From contig NZ_CP170339.1 of the NCBI RefSeq assembly GCF_042445055.1, forward strand, positions 2,852,001-2,916,000: a stretch of 64,000 bases of DNA. The letters are read 5' to 3'. This document shows, piece by piece, positions 1 through 9,469 of the stretch. The position numbers were made by a program, and so were the translations under genes. The DNA is from Falsihalocynthiibacter sp042445055 (GTDB taxonomy: Bacteria > Pseudomonadota > Alphaproteobacteria > Rhodobacterales > Rhodobacteraceae). The notes under the pieces are model-generated. The model was not told the DNA's origin, searched no databases, and saw nothing but the letters and a program-made list of their open reading frames with translations. The stretch's first letter is position 1. Every line of letters begins with the position of its first letter.

Positions 1-53
1 GCATAGATCAAACTCAACGGCAGAAGTGGGTCGAATATAATACTCTGTGTCAT
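1..53 (-). CDS. Partial gene following the DUF4159 gene
   Basis: An ATG at 53-51 on the minus strand directly abuts the TAG stop of the DUF4159 gene and opens a frame that runs off the window edge. The visible peptide is MTQSIIFDPLLPLSLIY. The abutting stop and start imply translational coupling, so this is probably the fourth gene of the MoxR-DUF58-DUF4159 cluster. In related bacteria a large membrane protein with a glutamine-amidotransferase-like fold often follows; that identity is inference, because only 17 codons are visible. Confidence 0.6.
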   Translation of the reverse strand, partial: MTQSIIFDPLLPLSLIY

Positions 54-2843
54 CTACTGTCCCAACCTATCCAGCAAATCGGGAACGTGGACTTGGTCGC
101 TTTTGTAATTCCCCGTTAGGACGTGCATCATCAGGTTTACACCAAAACGAAACGCTATCTCACGCTGTCGATCACCTGCGCGCCCGCGTCCAACGGTGAA
201 CATACGGTTGCCATTCGGCGCCATGGCCCACGCCGCGGCCCAATCATTCGCACCGATCACAACGGGCGTAACACCATCGTTTAGATTGCGAAATGGCATC
301 CCCTCAGCCCGCTCGGCATTTGCGGGGGCCGCTTCGACCCAGACGGGCGGCCCAACGTATCGGCCTGGCGCGTCTTGAAGTAGATAGAAGCTGCGATTTA
401 GGACGTGATCGCTCGGGAGTTCTTCGAGCGGCGGCACATCAAGCTGGCGCGCCAACATCCGCAGGCGTTTGGTATTGGCGGTAACGCTTGTGAACTGCTG
501 CTCATCCGCGTCCTGCGTATCAAAGAGAATAAGTCCGCCCTTGTGCAAATACCGATTTAGCCGCGCATAGGCCGCTGGCGTTGGGATTGCCTGATTTTCT
601 GTGACGGGCCAGTATATCATCGGGTAAAATGACAGCTCGTCCGTTTCAAGGTCGATGGCAATCGGGTCGGCTGGCTCTATGGATGTGCGCTGAAACAGGA
701 CCTTTCCAAGCCCCCACAAGCCCGCACGCGATATTTCGTCAACCTCTGCGTCGCCCGTAAGGACATAGGCCATAACGACCTCGCTTGTTGCGGCATAGGC
801 CTTGTCGTCAAGCGGCGGCAGTTCCTCTTGGGCCTGTGCGCGATCGACTCCGACGAGCGCCAGCGCACCGAATACGACCATCGCCCGCGCTGCACGCGCC
901 CCACGGAAACGGCCCGACACCCATAGCGACGCCATGCCATCCAACAAGAGTAACGCCAGAGCAATTCCAAGCAGTACCCCCTTAAGGTGTTGCTCTACTT
1001 TGCCCTGCCCTCGATCGACCACCGCATCAGAAGGCCAAACGCTTGGGCTTAGCGTCTGATCCGGCAAGAGCACATTTCGCGCGATTTGGCGGTTTTCGTT
1101 CCCATATAGCCCGGGCGGCAACTGTGCCGACACCACTGCATCCGCGAGCGTTTCGCCCTGTATCCCACCCAGATTACTTGGCGGCGGCGCGAGTTGTCCG
1201 TACCCGTCGAGAACCTGCAACGGCGTCCAAACGGTGCCGCGCAAATCCTCTGGGTCCAGCTGATTTGACTGTGTTGATATCGCCAAACGCTCCATCATTT
1301 GCACAAATAACCCTGAGAGCGGGAGCGTCGACCAATTCGCACTTGCGGTGACGTGGAACAGAACAATCTGCCCTTGCCCCAATGTCTTGCGGGTGACAAG
1401 CGGCGTGCCATCTTCGAGGCTCGCAAGAACGCGTGATGCTAGGCTTGGGTCCGGTTCGGCGACGACCTGAGAGGTAACGACAACGTCGGACGGTATCTCA
1501 AGCCCAAAGAAGGGTGATTCAGCAGGGAATGGACGCAATTGTCGTGGCGATCCCCAACTCATCGCGCCGCCGATGCTACGCCCACCAATGCGCAGACGAA
1601 CAGGCATCAAAGGGTCCTCTTGGGCGCGACTGACATCGCTTGCTGCAAGACGAGGACCAGCAAAACGAACCAGTAGTCCGCCCTGATTTACCCATTCTTC
1701 AAGCGCCACCTCGTCGCGATCCGCAAGCTGCGCCACGTCTGCCAAAATAATCACATCTGGCCGCGCCAAAAGCGCATCTGCGATTGCCCCATCCACAAGA
1801 TCCGCCGAAGGCACCAGCGCCTGTCGCAAATAATGCAGTGGATCAAGCAAAGCGAGTGCTTCGTCTTCGCTATCTGACGAGAATAACGCGACTTCGCGGC
1901 GCTTTAGGACATCATCAGCAAGGCTCGTCGCTCCTGCCGAATTATGCCCCGTGATGCGAAACTGCGTCACGCGATTCCGAAGCTCGGGCGGCAGGGTGAA
2001 TGTCGCGACTGTCTCTCGTTCGCCCGCGACAAATTCGGCGGCGGCCTGTGCCAACACACGTTCAACTCCCGACGGATCAGACCCGATTGCGCTAAGTTGA
2101 ACTTCCGCGTCACTTCCGTCAAATGTACGCAAGACAGGTACACGAATATCGCCACCTTCAAAAATCGGCCCCGCAAGCCCATAGACCGTTGCGGAGGGTT
2201 CGATAATCCGAACACTACCGAGGTCTGTGAGCACTTCGTAAAGATCGGCGCGCCCTTCACGGGCAACTCCGTCTGAAAACCACACCACATGCATCGGGCC
2301 ATTGTCGGCAAATTCGGCAAGCAGTTGTTCCGCAGAGGCGTCATCGGGTCCCCATGGCTTTGGGGACATAGAAGGCAGCCTGTCGATGATATTCTCCGCA
2401 GCTTCAAATACGGGCACTTCGTTTGGCAGATCGGCAAGCGAGATGTAGGCCGCTAGCGTGCCGTTTCGCGCAGCATCGGCCAAAACGCCGCTCAATTGCT
2501 CTTGGCGACGCGACCAATTCGGCGCAGAGGCCCAGCTTGAATCCGCTATGATCAGGATGTTGCCATCCTCGTTCACTTCATCATTCTGTGGATTAAGGAG
2601 TGGTTCAGCGAAAGCGATAATAACAGCCGCAAGAGCAAAAATCCGCAGCAACAGTAACCACCACGGCGTGCGCTCGGTCTGATTTTCGTCGTCCTTAAGC
2701 CCGAGCAACAAACCCACCGCCGGAAACTTGCGAACAACTGGCGCAGGCGGAACAGCCCGCAACATCCACCACAAGATCGGCAAGAGGATCAGCAATAACA
2801 GAAACGCTGGTTGCGCAAATCCAAGTGGTCCGAGCGTCAACAT
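54..2843 (-). CDS. DUF4159 / BatA-domain membrane protein
   Basis: A 929-residue membrane protein. The N-terminus (about 1-85) is a BatA-type aerotolerance region with two hydrophobic segments (about 7-30 and 60-82). A von Willebrand A-like stretch follows, with an IADSSWAS sequence resembling a MIDAS loop. Two more hydrophobic segments lie near 630-675, and the C-terminal part (about 683-915) matches DUF4159, including a GGLILFDTQD strand. The gene overlaps the DUF58 gene by 7 bases and so is probably translationally coupled to it. Such MoxR/DUF58/VWA clusters are thought to act as chaperone or cell-envelope stress systems, but the biochemical role of this protein is unknown. Confidence 0.85.
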   Translation of the reverse strand: MLTLGPLGFAQPAFLLLLILLPILWWMLRAVPPAPVVRKFPAVGLLLGLKDDENQTERTPWWLLLLRIFALAAVIIAFAEPLLNPQNDEVNEDGNILIIADSSWASAPNWSRRQEQLSGVLADAARNGTLAAYISLADLPNEVPVFEAAENIIDRLPSMSPKPWGPDDASAEQLLAEFADNGPMHVVWFSDGVAREGRADLYEVLTDLGSVRIIEPSATVYGLAGPIFEGGDIRVPVLRTFDGSDAEVQLSAIGSDPSGVERVLAQAAAEFVAGERETVATFTLPPELRNRVTQFRITGHNSAGATSLADDVLKRREVALFSSDSEDEALALLDPLHYLRQALVPSADLVDGAIADALLARPDVIILADVAQLADRDEVALEEWVNQGGLLVRFAGPRLAASDVSRAQEDPLMPVRLRIGGRSIGGAMSWGSPRQLRPFPAESPFFGLEIPSDVVVTSQVVAEPDPSLASRVLASLEDGTPLVTRKTLGQGQIVLFHVTASANWSTLPLSGLFVQMMERLAISTQSNQLDPEDLRGTVWTPLQVLDGYGQLAPPPSNLGGIQGETLADAVVSAQLPPGLYGNENRQIARNVLLPDQTLSPSVWPSDAVVDRGQGKVEQHLKGVLLGIALALLLLDGMASLWVSGRFRGARAARAMVVFGALALVGVDRAQAQEELPPLDDKAYAATSEVVMAYVLTGDAEVDEISRAGLWGLGKVLFQRTSIEPADPIAIDLETDELSFYPMIYWPVTENQAIPTPAAYARLNRYLHKGGLILFDTQDADEQQFTSVTANTKRLRMLARQLDVPPLEELPSDHVLNRSFYLLQDAPGRYVGPPVWVEAAPANAERAEGMPFRNLNDGVTPVVIGANDWAAAWAMAPNGNRMFTVGRGRAGDRQREIAFRFGVNLMMHVLTGNYKSDQVHVPDLLDRLGQ

Positions 2844-3718
2844 GGCATCCCCTCGCTAACAGCGCGGTACAGCCACAATAGAGCTGGAAGCGGTGCCGTG
2901 TCGCTTTGATAAACCGAGAATTGCCACCCCGACGATCGCGCAAGCGAGCGCAACATATCCTGACGCTGCGCCAGCCGATCCTTATAGCGGTCACGAAGCC
3001 CCACGGCCTTGAGAGTTTCGTGCCGCAACGTGCCGGCGGGGCTTTCGAATACGCTTCGTCCCTCATATGGAAACGCTACTTCATGTGGATCAAGCACTTG
3101 AAGCATCGCGCCGCGAACACCGTGTGACTGAGCATTCGCCAACAAGGTCTGTAGCGGCTCTGGATCCCCCAGAAAATCGGACATCAAAACGATCTGGGTG
3201 TTACGCTGGAGCCGCTTGGCAAACGGCGCACCAAATTCGGCAGGGTTTTCATTAATAAGCGCCGCAGCGAAACGGTTAAGCGCACCACGGCTTGCACTGG
3301 CGGGTTCTGCATCTCCCAATAATGAGATGCGCTCTCCTCCGCGATGCAGCAGCACGGCGGTTGCGAGGGTCAGAAGTTGAGCCTGATATGCCTTATGCGG
3401 AACATTCTTGTCTGAGGAGAACCGCATACTCGCTGATGAATCGGCCCAGAGCGCGACGGACTGCATCGCCTGCCATTCCTTTTGACGGATAAAATGCGTA
3501 TCCGAACGCGCAGAGCGCCGCCAATCGATATCACGAAGGGAATCCCCAGCAACGGCTTGGCGGTATTGCCAGAATTCATCGCCCGCGCCGCTGCGTCTTC
3601 GACCATGCTCTCCTAATTGGATAGAAGCCGCCAGTTGCTCCGCCGCGGCGAGCAATCCAGGCAACGCAGATGCAAGGCCCTCTGCCCGATCGCGCTGTAT
3701 GGTGGCGGCATGTGTCAC
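2837..3718 (-). CDS. DUF58 domain protein
   Basis: A 293-residue protein with the DUF58 signature near residues 45-75: an EFWQYR motif followed by GDSLRDIDWRRSAR. Downstream is a VWA-like strand with ADSSASM, a plausible metal-binding loop. It has no signal peptide or membrane segment, so it is probably cytoplasmic or peripheral to the membrane. It overlaps the MoxR gene by 4 bases upstream and the DUF4159 gene by 7 bases downstream. In the known family, DUF58 proteins partner with MoxR AAA+ ATPases; the client substrate is not known. Confidence 0.88.
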   Translation of the reverse strand: MTHAATIQRDRAEGLASALPGLLAAAEQLAASIQLGEHGRRRSGAGDEFWQYRQAVAGDSLRDIDWRRSARSDTHFIRQKEWQAMQSVALWADSSASMRFSSDKNVPHKAYQAQLLTLATAVLLHRGGERISLLGDAEPASASRGALNRFAAALINENPAEFGAPFAKRLQRNTQIVLMSDFLGDPEPLQTLLANAQSHGVRGAMLQVLDPHEVAFPYEGRSVFESPAGTLRHETLKAVGLRDRYKDRLAQRQDMLRSLARSSGWQFSVYQSDTAPLPALLWLYRAVSEGMPC

Positions 3719-4722
3719 GCGGCTTTACTCGCTTCCAGTATTGCCGTGCAGGTTTGGGAAATGATGCTCGGCAGTGTTTCACCCTGAGCCCGCGCCGCGA
3801 ACCCAAGCGCCATACGATGCGAAAGCACAGGCTCAGCCAACGCCACGACATCACCAATATTCGGTGCAAGGCGGCCCTCCAAAAGTGCCTGCGCGCGGAC
3901 CGTCATCATAAGCGCCTGTGCCGCGCGTGGTCCGGGTCCCCACGCGACATTCTCACGTATGAATGCGGGCGCGGTTTCATCGGCTGGCCGACATGCCCGC
4001 ACCAAATCAAGAATCGCCTCGACCACTTGTTCGCCAACGGGCATCCGACGCAAAAGATTTTGTGCCTTGAGAAGTTCACCCGCCGAAAAGACCGCCGAAA
4101 CAGTCGCGTCCTCGGTGCCCGTGGTTGCCAAAACAATCGCGCGCTCTGTCTCGCGGTCGGGGTAATCGACGTTGATCTGAACAAGGAAACGGTCAAGCTG
4201 TGCTTCGGGGAGCGGATAGGTGCCTTCTTGCTCAATCGGGTTCTGCGTAGCGAGAACATGGAATGGCGCCCCCAATGGGCGTTCTTCGCCTGCTATGGTG
4301 ACTACTTGTTCCTGCATCGCCTGAAGGAGGGCTGATTGCGTGCGAGGGCTGGCGCGGTTGATCTCATCTGCCATGAGAAGCTGACAGAATATCGGGCCGT
4401 GAATGAACTTAAATGCGCGCGTTCCGTCGGCGTTGGTATCAAGGATCTCAGAGCCCAAAATATCGGCGGGCATCAAATCGGGCGTAAACTGAATACGGTT
4501 CCCCGCAAGACCCATAACTGTCGATAAAGTATCAACTAATCGCGTTTTCCCCAATCCGGGAAGGCCGATCAGAAGCGCATGGCCGCCGCACAATAATGCC
4601 GCCAGAGACAAATCCACGACGCGCTCTTGGCCGATAAATTTACGGGTCAGATTCGCTTTGGCTTCGCCGAGTTTTTCGCTCAGGGCTTCGATCTCTGCGA
4701 CTAGATTTTCCGTATCAGGCAT
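3715..4722 (-). CDS. MoxR family AAA+ ATPase
   Basis: A 335-residue AAA+ ATPase of the MoxR (AAA_3) family. Walker A is GLPGLGKT at about 53-60. Walker B is LLMADE at about 115-120, followed by INRASPRTQSALLQAM, typical of MoxR. The sensor region reads LATQNPIEQEGTYPLPEAQLD. It is first in a minus-strand operon with DUF58 and DUF4159 genes, with 4-base overlap to the next gene. MoxR proteins are thought to remodel or activate partner complexes through VWA-domain proteins; the target here is not evident. Confidence 0.92.
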   Translation of the reverse strand: MPDTENLVAEIEALSEKLGEAKANLTRKFIGQERVVDLSLAALLCGGHALLIGLPGLGKTRLVDTLSTVMGLAGNRIQFTPDLMPADILGSEILDTNADGTRAFKFIHGPIFCQLLMADEINRASPRTQSALLQAMQEQVVTIAGEERPLGAPFHVLATQNPIEQEGTYPLPEAQLDRFLVQINVDYPDRETERAIVLATTGTEDATVSAVFSAGELLKAQNLLRRMPVGEQVVEAILDLVRACRPADETAPAFIRENVAWGPGPRAAQALMMTVRAQALLEGRLAPNIGDVVALAEPVLSHRMALGFAARAQGETLPSIISQTCTAILEASKAA

Positions 4723-4782
4723 GCAACCGCTCCGTTTTTATAATATACTCTGTATTAAAGGCGCAATTTCAGCGGGGTACAA

Positions 4783-5406
4783 ATGACAAAAGCGAAATCT
4801 GATGAAAAGATCGTGAGAACGCCGTCCGAACCGTCGGCTTCCGAGCTTCCAAACACCCTGATTGCCGCCGCGCGTGAGGCTGGCAAAAAGGGTCCGGCGC
4901 CCGTGCATCTATGGAATCCGCCGTTCTGTGGCGATCTGGACATGCGAATTGCGCGGGATGGAACATGGTTCTATTTGGGCACGCCCATTGGCCGTCACGC
5001 GCTGGTTCAGCTATTCTCGTCAATCCTGCGGCGTGATGGGGATGATTACTTCCTTGTGACGCCCGTTGAGAAGGTCGGAATTACCGTCGACGACGCCCCG
5101 TTTGTCGCGATTGACTTTGCCGTTGAAGGTGAGGGCGAAGCGCAATCCATCACCTTTACGACTCATGTGGGTGATACAGTCACGGCAGGCCCAGAAGCGC
5201 CCATTCGTATTGATTTTGATCCTGACACACAGGAACCAACGCCCTATGTCTTGGTGCGCGCAAACCTTGAGGCGCTCATTGACCGCAAGAGCTTTTATCG
5301 ACTGGTTGATCTGGGAACATCGCAAGACGTTGATGGAAAAGAGTTTTTCGGCATTTGGTCACAAGGCACGTTCTTCCCACTGATCGATCAGAAAAAATTA
5401 GGTTAG
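4783..5406 (+). CDS. DUF1285 domain protein
   Basis: A 207-residue cytoplasmic protein matching the DUF1285 family, with the typical central motif of W-N-P-P-F-C-G-D and the G-T-W-F-Y-L-G-T-P-I-G strand. It is transcribed divergently from the MoxR gene, and the short gap (4723-4782) must hold both promoters. Structures of family members are beta-rich dimers with no assigned reaction, so no function can be given. In Roseobacter genomes this gene often sits beside the MoxR cluster, as here. Confidence 0.85.
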   Translation: MTKAKSDEKIVRTPSEPSASELPNTLIAAAREAGKKGPAPVHLWNPPFCGDLDMRIARDGTWFYLGTPIGRHALVQLFSSILRRDGDDYFLVTPVEKVGITVDDAPFVAIDFAVEGEGEAQSITFTTHVGDTVTAGPEAPIRIDFDPDTQEPTPYVLVRANLEALIDRKSFYRLVDLGTSQDVDGKEFFGIWSQGTFFPLIDQKKLG

Positions 5407-5419
5407 CGCCACGTAAAGG

Positions 5420-5443
5420 CTCCTGACATAAGGCTGTCAGGAG
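5420..5443 (+). terminator. Perfect 9-bp hairpin after the DUF1285 gene
   Basis: CTCCTGACA at 5420-5428 and TGTCAGGAG at 5435-5443 form a perfect 9-bp stem with a 6-base loop, starting 14 bases after the DUF1285 stop. No T-tract follows, so it is either a terminator lacking a U-run, an mRNA-stabilising 3' hairpin, or a 5' leader structure of the VOC gene. Confidence 0.45.
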
Positions 5444-5490
5444 GGGTGTGAAATACAGGCATTACCAACTATTTCATGAAAGGAAATATT

Positions 5491-5868
5491 ATGTCTGCCT
5501 CCCCAAAACACGCGATCTGTTGGGCCGAAATCCCAGTTAACGACCTAAAATCAGGCTGCGAATTCTATAGCGCGGTTCTGGATGCCAAGCTCGAAATCAC
5601 AGAGTTCGGCGGTGGTGAAATCGTGTTCTTACCAATGACGGACCCTAAGGAGATTTCCGGCCACATCTATAAAGGCAAACCCGCCGCCAAGGGCACGGGC
5701 GCAACGGTACATCTCGTCGTGCCCGATGAGCTCGAAGCTTGCACAGAGCGCTCCAAAGCCGCGGGCGCAACCCTGATTGGTGACCCCGTTACGATACCAG
5801 CGGGGCGTTTTCAGTATATCGAAGATCCTGATGGCAATTCCATCGGGCTGTTTGAGTTGGCGTCCTAA
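5491..5868 (+). CDS. VOC family protein (glyoxalase-like)
   Basis: A 125-residue single-domain protein of the vicinal oxygen chelate superfamily. It has paired beta-alpha-beta-beta-beta modules, with ICWAEIPVNDLKSGCEFY at the start and FQYIEDPDGNSIGLFEL at the end; the final Glu is a usual metal ligand position. The ATG at 5491 is chosen because AAAGGAA lies just upstream; an in-frame ATG at 5476 lacks this. The stop abuts the start of the WYL regulator gene, so the two form an operon. The substrate cannot be told from sequence. Confidence 0.88.
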   Translation: MSASPKHAICWAEIPVNDLKSGCEFYSAVLDAKLEITEFGGGEIVFLPMTDPKEISGHIYKGKPAAKGTGATVHLVVPDELEACTERSKAAGATLIGDPVTIPAGRFQYIEDPDGNSIGLFELAS

Positions 5869-6552
5869 ATGCGTCGGGCCGACCGTCTATTTCAGATCGT
5901 TCAATATCTGCGGGGCGGTCGGCTTCTTACTGCGAAAACGCTCGCGGATCGGCTTGAGGTCAGCGAGCGCACGATTTATCGCGACATCGCTGATTTAATC
6001 GGGTCTGGCGTTCCGATTGATGGCGAAGCGGGCGTTGGGTATTTGATGCGCGAAGGGTACGACCTTCCCCCGCTCATGTTTAATCGCAAGGAAATCACGG
6101 CCCTTGTCGCTGGTGCGCGAATGTTGCGGGCATGGGGTGGTTCCGAAATGGCGCTGGCCGCCGAAGAGGCCCTTGCCAAGATCGAAGCGGTCCTACCCGA
6201 AGATGCACGCCGCCGCGCCGACGAAGTTCAAATTTTTGCGCCCAACCCATTTTGGTTCTCGGACGATGAGCGCAAGGTGATTGATCGCGTTGAGAAAGCC
6301 GTGGAACGAAATCAGAAACTTGTCCTGCATTATGAGAAAGAGGACGGCACCCCAAGCGTGCGCACGGTTCGGCCGCTTGGGCTCTGGTTCTGGGGTAAGG
6401 TTTGGACGCTTGTTGGCTGGTGCGAGTTGCGTGAGAATTTCCGCATGTTTCGCCTCGACCGCATGAACCGTATCGAAGAATCAGACCCCTTCAAGCCAGA
6501 ACGCGGCAAAACACTCGCGGATTTCTACGTCATTCGAAATCGCGAATGCTAG
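5869..6552 (+). CDS. YafY-type WYL-domain transcriptional regulator
   Basis: A 227-residue regulator with an N-terminal HTH_11 winged helix (about 1-60, containing RLFQIVQYLRGGRLLTAKTL and VSERTIYRDI) and a C-terminal WYL domain (about 135-220). The W-Y-L position is replaced by GLWFWGKVWTLVGWCELR, a usual YafY variant. Its ATG directly follows the stop of the VOC gene, suggesting co-regulation of the two. WYL domains sense small ligands or nucleic acids; the ligand here is unknown. Its 3' end overlaps the polA stop by 4 bases in convergent orientation. Confidence 0.9.
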   Translation: MRRADRLFQIVQYLRGGRLLTAKTLADRLEVSERTIYRDIADLIGSGVPIDGEAGVGYLMREGYDLPPLMFNRKEITALVAGARMLRAWGGSEMALAAEEALAKIEAVLPEDARRRADEVQIFAPNPFWFSDDERKVIDRVEKAVERNQKLVLHYEKEDGTPSVRTVRPLGLWFWGKVWTLVGWCELRENFRMFRLDRMNRIEESDPFKPERGKTLADFYVIRNREC

Positions 6553-9350
6553 TGCGCCTCGGCCCAGTTCGCACCCTGCCCAGCATCCACCTCTAGGGGC
6601 ACATCAAGCTTGATCGCTGGCATGGATGCGTTCTCCATAACCTCACGAACGACCGAAATAGTCTCGTCCACGGCGCCATCCTCAACCTCAAAGATCAATT
6701 CGTCGTGCACCTGTAGCAACATCTTGGCTGGCAGGCCTTGAATCGCAGCGGGCATTCGGATCATGGCGCGGCGAATAACGTCCGCGGCGGTCCCTTGAAT
6801 CGGGGCGTTGATGGCTGCCCGTTTGGCAAACCCTGCATGCGGACCTTTTGCGTTGATCTCAGGCGTGTTAATTTTGCGGCCAAAGAGCGTCTGCACATAC
6901 TCATGGTCACGCGCGAACTTTATGGTCTCGTCCATGTAGTCCCGAATGCCGGGGAAACGTTCAAAATAGCGATCAATGAACCCCTGCGCTTCTTTGCGTG
7001 GAATCCGAAGGTTTCGGGCAAGGCCGAATCCGGAGATGCCGTAAATCACGCCAAAGTTGATGCCCTTGGCCTGACGCCGAATTTCGGGCGTCATCTGGTC
7101 AAGCGGCACATCGAACATCTCGCTCGCTGTCATCGCATGGATGTCATGACCGTCTTTGAACGCTTGCTGCAGGGTCTCGATCCCCGCGATATGCGCGAGA
7201 ATACGTAACTCAATCTGGCTATAGTCCAAACTGATGAGCGTTTTGCCCTCGTCGGCAACAAATGCTTCGCGAATGCGGCGGCCCTCTTCGCTTCGGACTG
7301 GAATGTTTTGAAGGTTCGGCTCTGTCGAGGCCAAGCGCCCTGTATTGGCACCAGCGATCGAATAGGACGTATGCACGCGCCCGGTATCGGGGTTGATATG
7401 AGATTGTAGCGCGTCGGTATACGTTGATTTCAGCTTGCTCAGCTGACGCCAATCAAGAACCCGCGCCGGAAGGTCATGCCCCTCGGCGGCCAAGTCCTCG
7501 AGAATATCCGCACCTGTTGTATAGGCTCCGGTTTTACCCTTTTTGCCGCCTTCAATACCCATCTTATCAAACAGGATTTCACCAAGCTGCTTGGGCGATC
7601 CGACATTGAAGTTTTCGCCGGCCATTTCGTGTATTTCCGCCTCAAGCCCCGCCATTTTCTGCGCAAAGGCGTTGGACATCCGCGAGAGCGTGTCGCGATC
7701 AACCTTGATCCCGTGCATCTCCATTTCCGCGAGCACTGGCACCAACGGACGCTCCAGCGTTTCATAGACATTGGTGACGCGTTTCTGATGCAACTGTGGC
7801 TTGAATTCCTGCCAGAGCCGAAGCGTGATATCCGCATCTTCCGCTGCATATTTTACGGCTTCATCTACGGGAACTTTGTCAAACGTAATTGCCGACTTTC
7901 CCGTTCCAAGCAGCGATTTGATCGGAATTGGCGAGTGTTCAAGGTAGCGCTCGCTCAAGGTGTCCATTCCGTGATTATGAATACCCGCGTTCATGGCGTA
8001 TGACATCAACATCGTATCATCAATCGGTGCAACGGAAATACCGTAACGCTTTAATATCTTGGCGTCGTACTTCATGTTCTGGCCAATTTTGATGATCGAT
8101 GGATCCTCAAGCATCGGCTGAAGCATATCGAGCGCGGATTGCAGCTCTATTTGACCTTCTGCTTTAGCGTTTGAGGCAAACAAATCCTCGCCCGCGTCCG
8201 CCAGATGCGCGAGGGGGATGTAACAAGCTTCTCCCGCTTCAACACAAAGCGAAATACCCACCAAATCAGCGGTCATTTCATTCAGGCCAGTTGTCTCGGT
8301 ATCGACCGCAACCCAGCCACGACGATAGGCCGCGTCGATCCATCTCTGAAGCTCCACTGCATCACGCACGCATTCGTATTTCTCTGGGTTGAACTCAACG
8401 ATAGGGCGCGCTTCTGCCGCTTTGTTGGTGGGGACCTCTGCGGGTGTCGGCGCATCAACGCCCATTTTATCCGCAACGCGTTTAGTGAGCGTGCGGAACT
8501 CCATCTCGTTTAGGAAATTGAGAAGCTCTTCTGGATCAGGCTCCCGAATTTCAAGGCTCTCGAGCGTGAAATCCAAGTCCATATGCGTGTCGAGCTTTAC
8601 CAAGTCCCGCGAGATACGAATGAGTTTGTCGTTATCAATCAGCGTTTGACGGCGCTTGGGTTGTTTGATTTCGGAAGAACGCTCCAGAAGTGTTTCAAGA
8701 TCACCGTATTCGTTGATCAGAAGCGCGGCAGTCTTGAGGCCGATTCCAGGAGCACCCGGCACGTTATCCACGCTATCGCCCGCCAATGCCTGAACATCGA
8801 CGACACGCTCGGGGCCTACGCCGAACTTCTCGAAAACACCTTCCCGATCAATGCGCTTGCCCTTCATCACGTCGAGCATTTCAACGCCGCCGCCAACAAG
8901 TTGCATCATGTCCTTGTCGCTCGAAATGATTGTACAGCGTCCGCCTGCTTCATCCGCTTGGCGCGAGAGCGTGGCGATAATATCGTCGGCCTCAAACCCC
9001 TCGATCTCGATGCAAGCAATGTTAAAGGCGCGGGTCGCTTGGCGGGTCAGTGGAAACTGCGGACGCAGGTCCTCTGGTGCTGGGGGGCGGTTAGCTTTGT
9101 ATTGGTCATAGAGGTCATTGCGGAACGTTTTGCCGGAATGATCAAAAATCACCGCCACGTGCGTCGGTGCATCGCCGCTTTTGTTGTCTTCGACCTGTTT
9201 GAACAACATATTACAAAAGCCCGCAACAGCCCCAATGGGCAGCCCGTCAGACTTGCGCGTAAGCGGCGGCAGAGCGTGGTATGCGCGAAAAATGAACGCT
9301 GAACCGTCGATCAGATGAAGGTGACAGCCCTTGCCGAATGAGGAATCCAT
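6549..9350 (-). CDS. polA: DNA polymerase I
   Basis: A 933-residue full-length Pol I, used for Okazaki fragment maturation and repair. The 5'-3' nuclease domain spans about 10-290. The 3'-5' exonuclease domain follows (about 330-520) and keeps the catalytic DTE of VAVDTETTGL, so proofreading is probably active. The polymerase domain has motif A (SLDYSQIELRILAHIAG), motif B (RRQAKGINFGVIYG) and motif C (QVHDELIFEV). Length and domain order are normal for alphaproteobacteria. Confidence 0.98.
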   Translation of the reverse strand: MDSSFGKGCHLHLIDGSAFIFRAYHALPPLTRKSDGLPIGAVAGFCNMLFKQVEDNKSGDAPTHVAVIFDHSGKTFRNDLYDQYKANRPPAPEDLRPQFPLTRQATRAFNIACIEIEGFEADDIIATLSRQADEAGGRCTIISSDKDMMQLVGGGVEMLDVMKGKRIDREGVFEKFGVGPERVVDVQALAGDSVDNVPGAPGIGLKTAALLINEYGDLETLLERSSEIKQPKRRQTLIDNDKLIRISRDLVKLDTHMDLDFTLESLEIREPDPEELLNFLNEMEFRTLTKRVADKMGVDAPTPAEVPTNKAAEARPIVEFNPEKYECVRDAVELQRWIDAAYRRGWVAVDTETTGLNEMTADLVGISLCVEAGEACYIPLAHLADAGEDLFASNAKAEGQIELQSALDMLQPMLEDPSIIKIGQNMKYDAKILKRYGISVAPIDDTMLMSYAMNAGIHNHGMDTLSERYLEHSPIPIKSLLGTGKSAITFDKVPVDEAVKYAAEDADITLRLWQEFKPQLHQKRVTNVYETLERPLVPVLAEMEMHGIKVDRDTLSRMSNAFAQKMAGLEAEIHEMAGENFNVGSPKQLGEILFDKMGIEGGKKGKTGAYTTGADILEDLAAEGHDLPARVLDWRQLSKLKSTYTDALQSHINPDTGRVHTSYSIAGANTGRLASTEPNLQNIPVRSEEGRRIREAFVADEGKTLISLDYSQIELRILAHIAGIETLQQAFKDGHDIHAMTASEMFDVPLDQMTPEIRRQAKGINFGVIYGISGFGLARNLRIPRKEAQGFIDRYFERFPGIRDYMDETIKFARDHEYVQTLFGRKINTPEINAKGPHAGFAKRAAINAPIQGTAADVIRRAMIRMPAAIQGLPAKMLLQVHDELIFEVEDGAVDETISVVREVMENASMPAIKLDVPLEVDAGQGANWAEAH

Positions 9351-9469
9351 AACACGCCCTTTTTGAATTTATCCGGTGACAATCTTTGCATATCGCACAA
9401 GAGCACACCACCCATATGCGCGGCAAATGGGGCAAACATATTGTGTTTCTAGAATTGTAATAGGCCGCG

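Noticed and set aside
8583..9302. 239-codon plus-strand frame opposite polA
   Set aside because: Antisense shadow of the 5' nuclease domain of polA; no homology seen.
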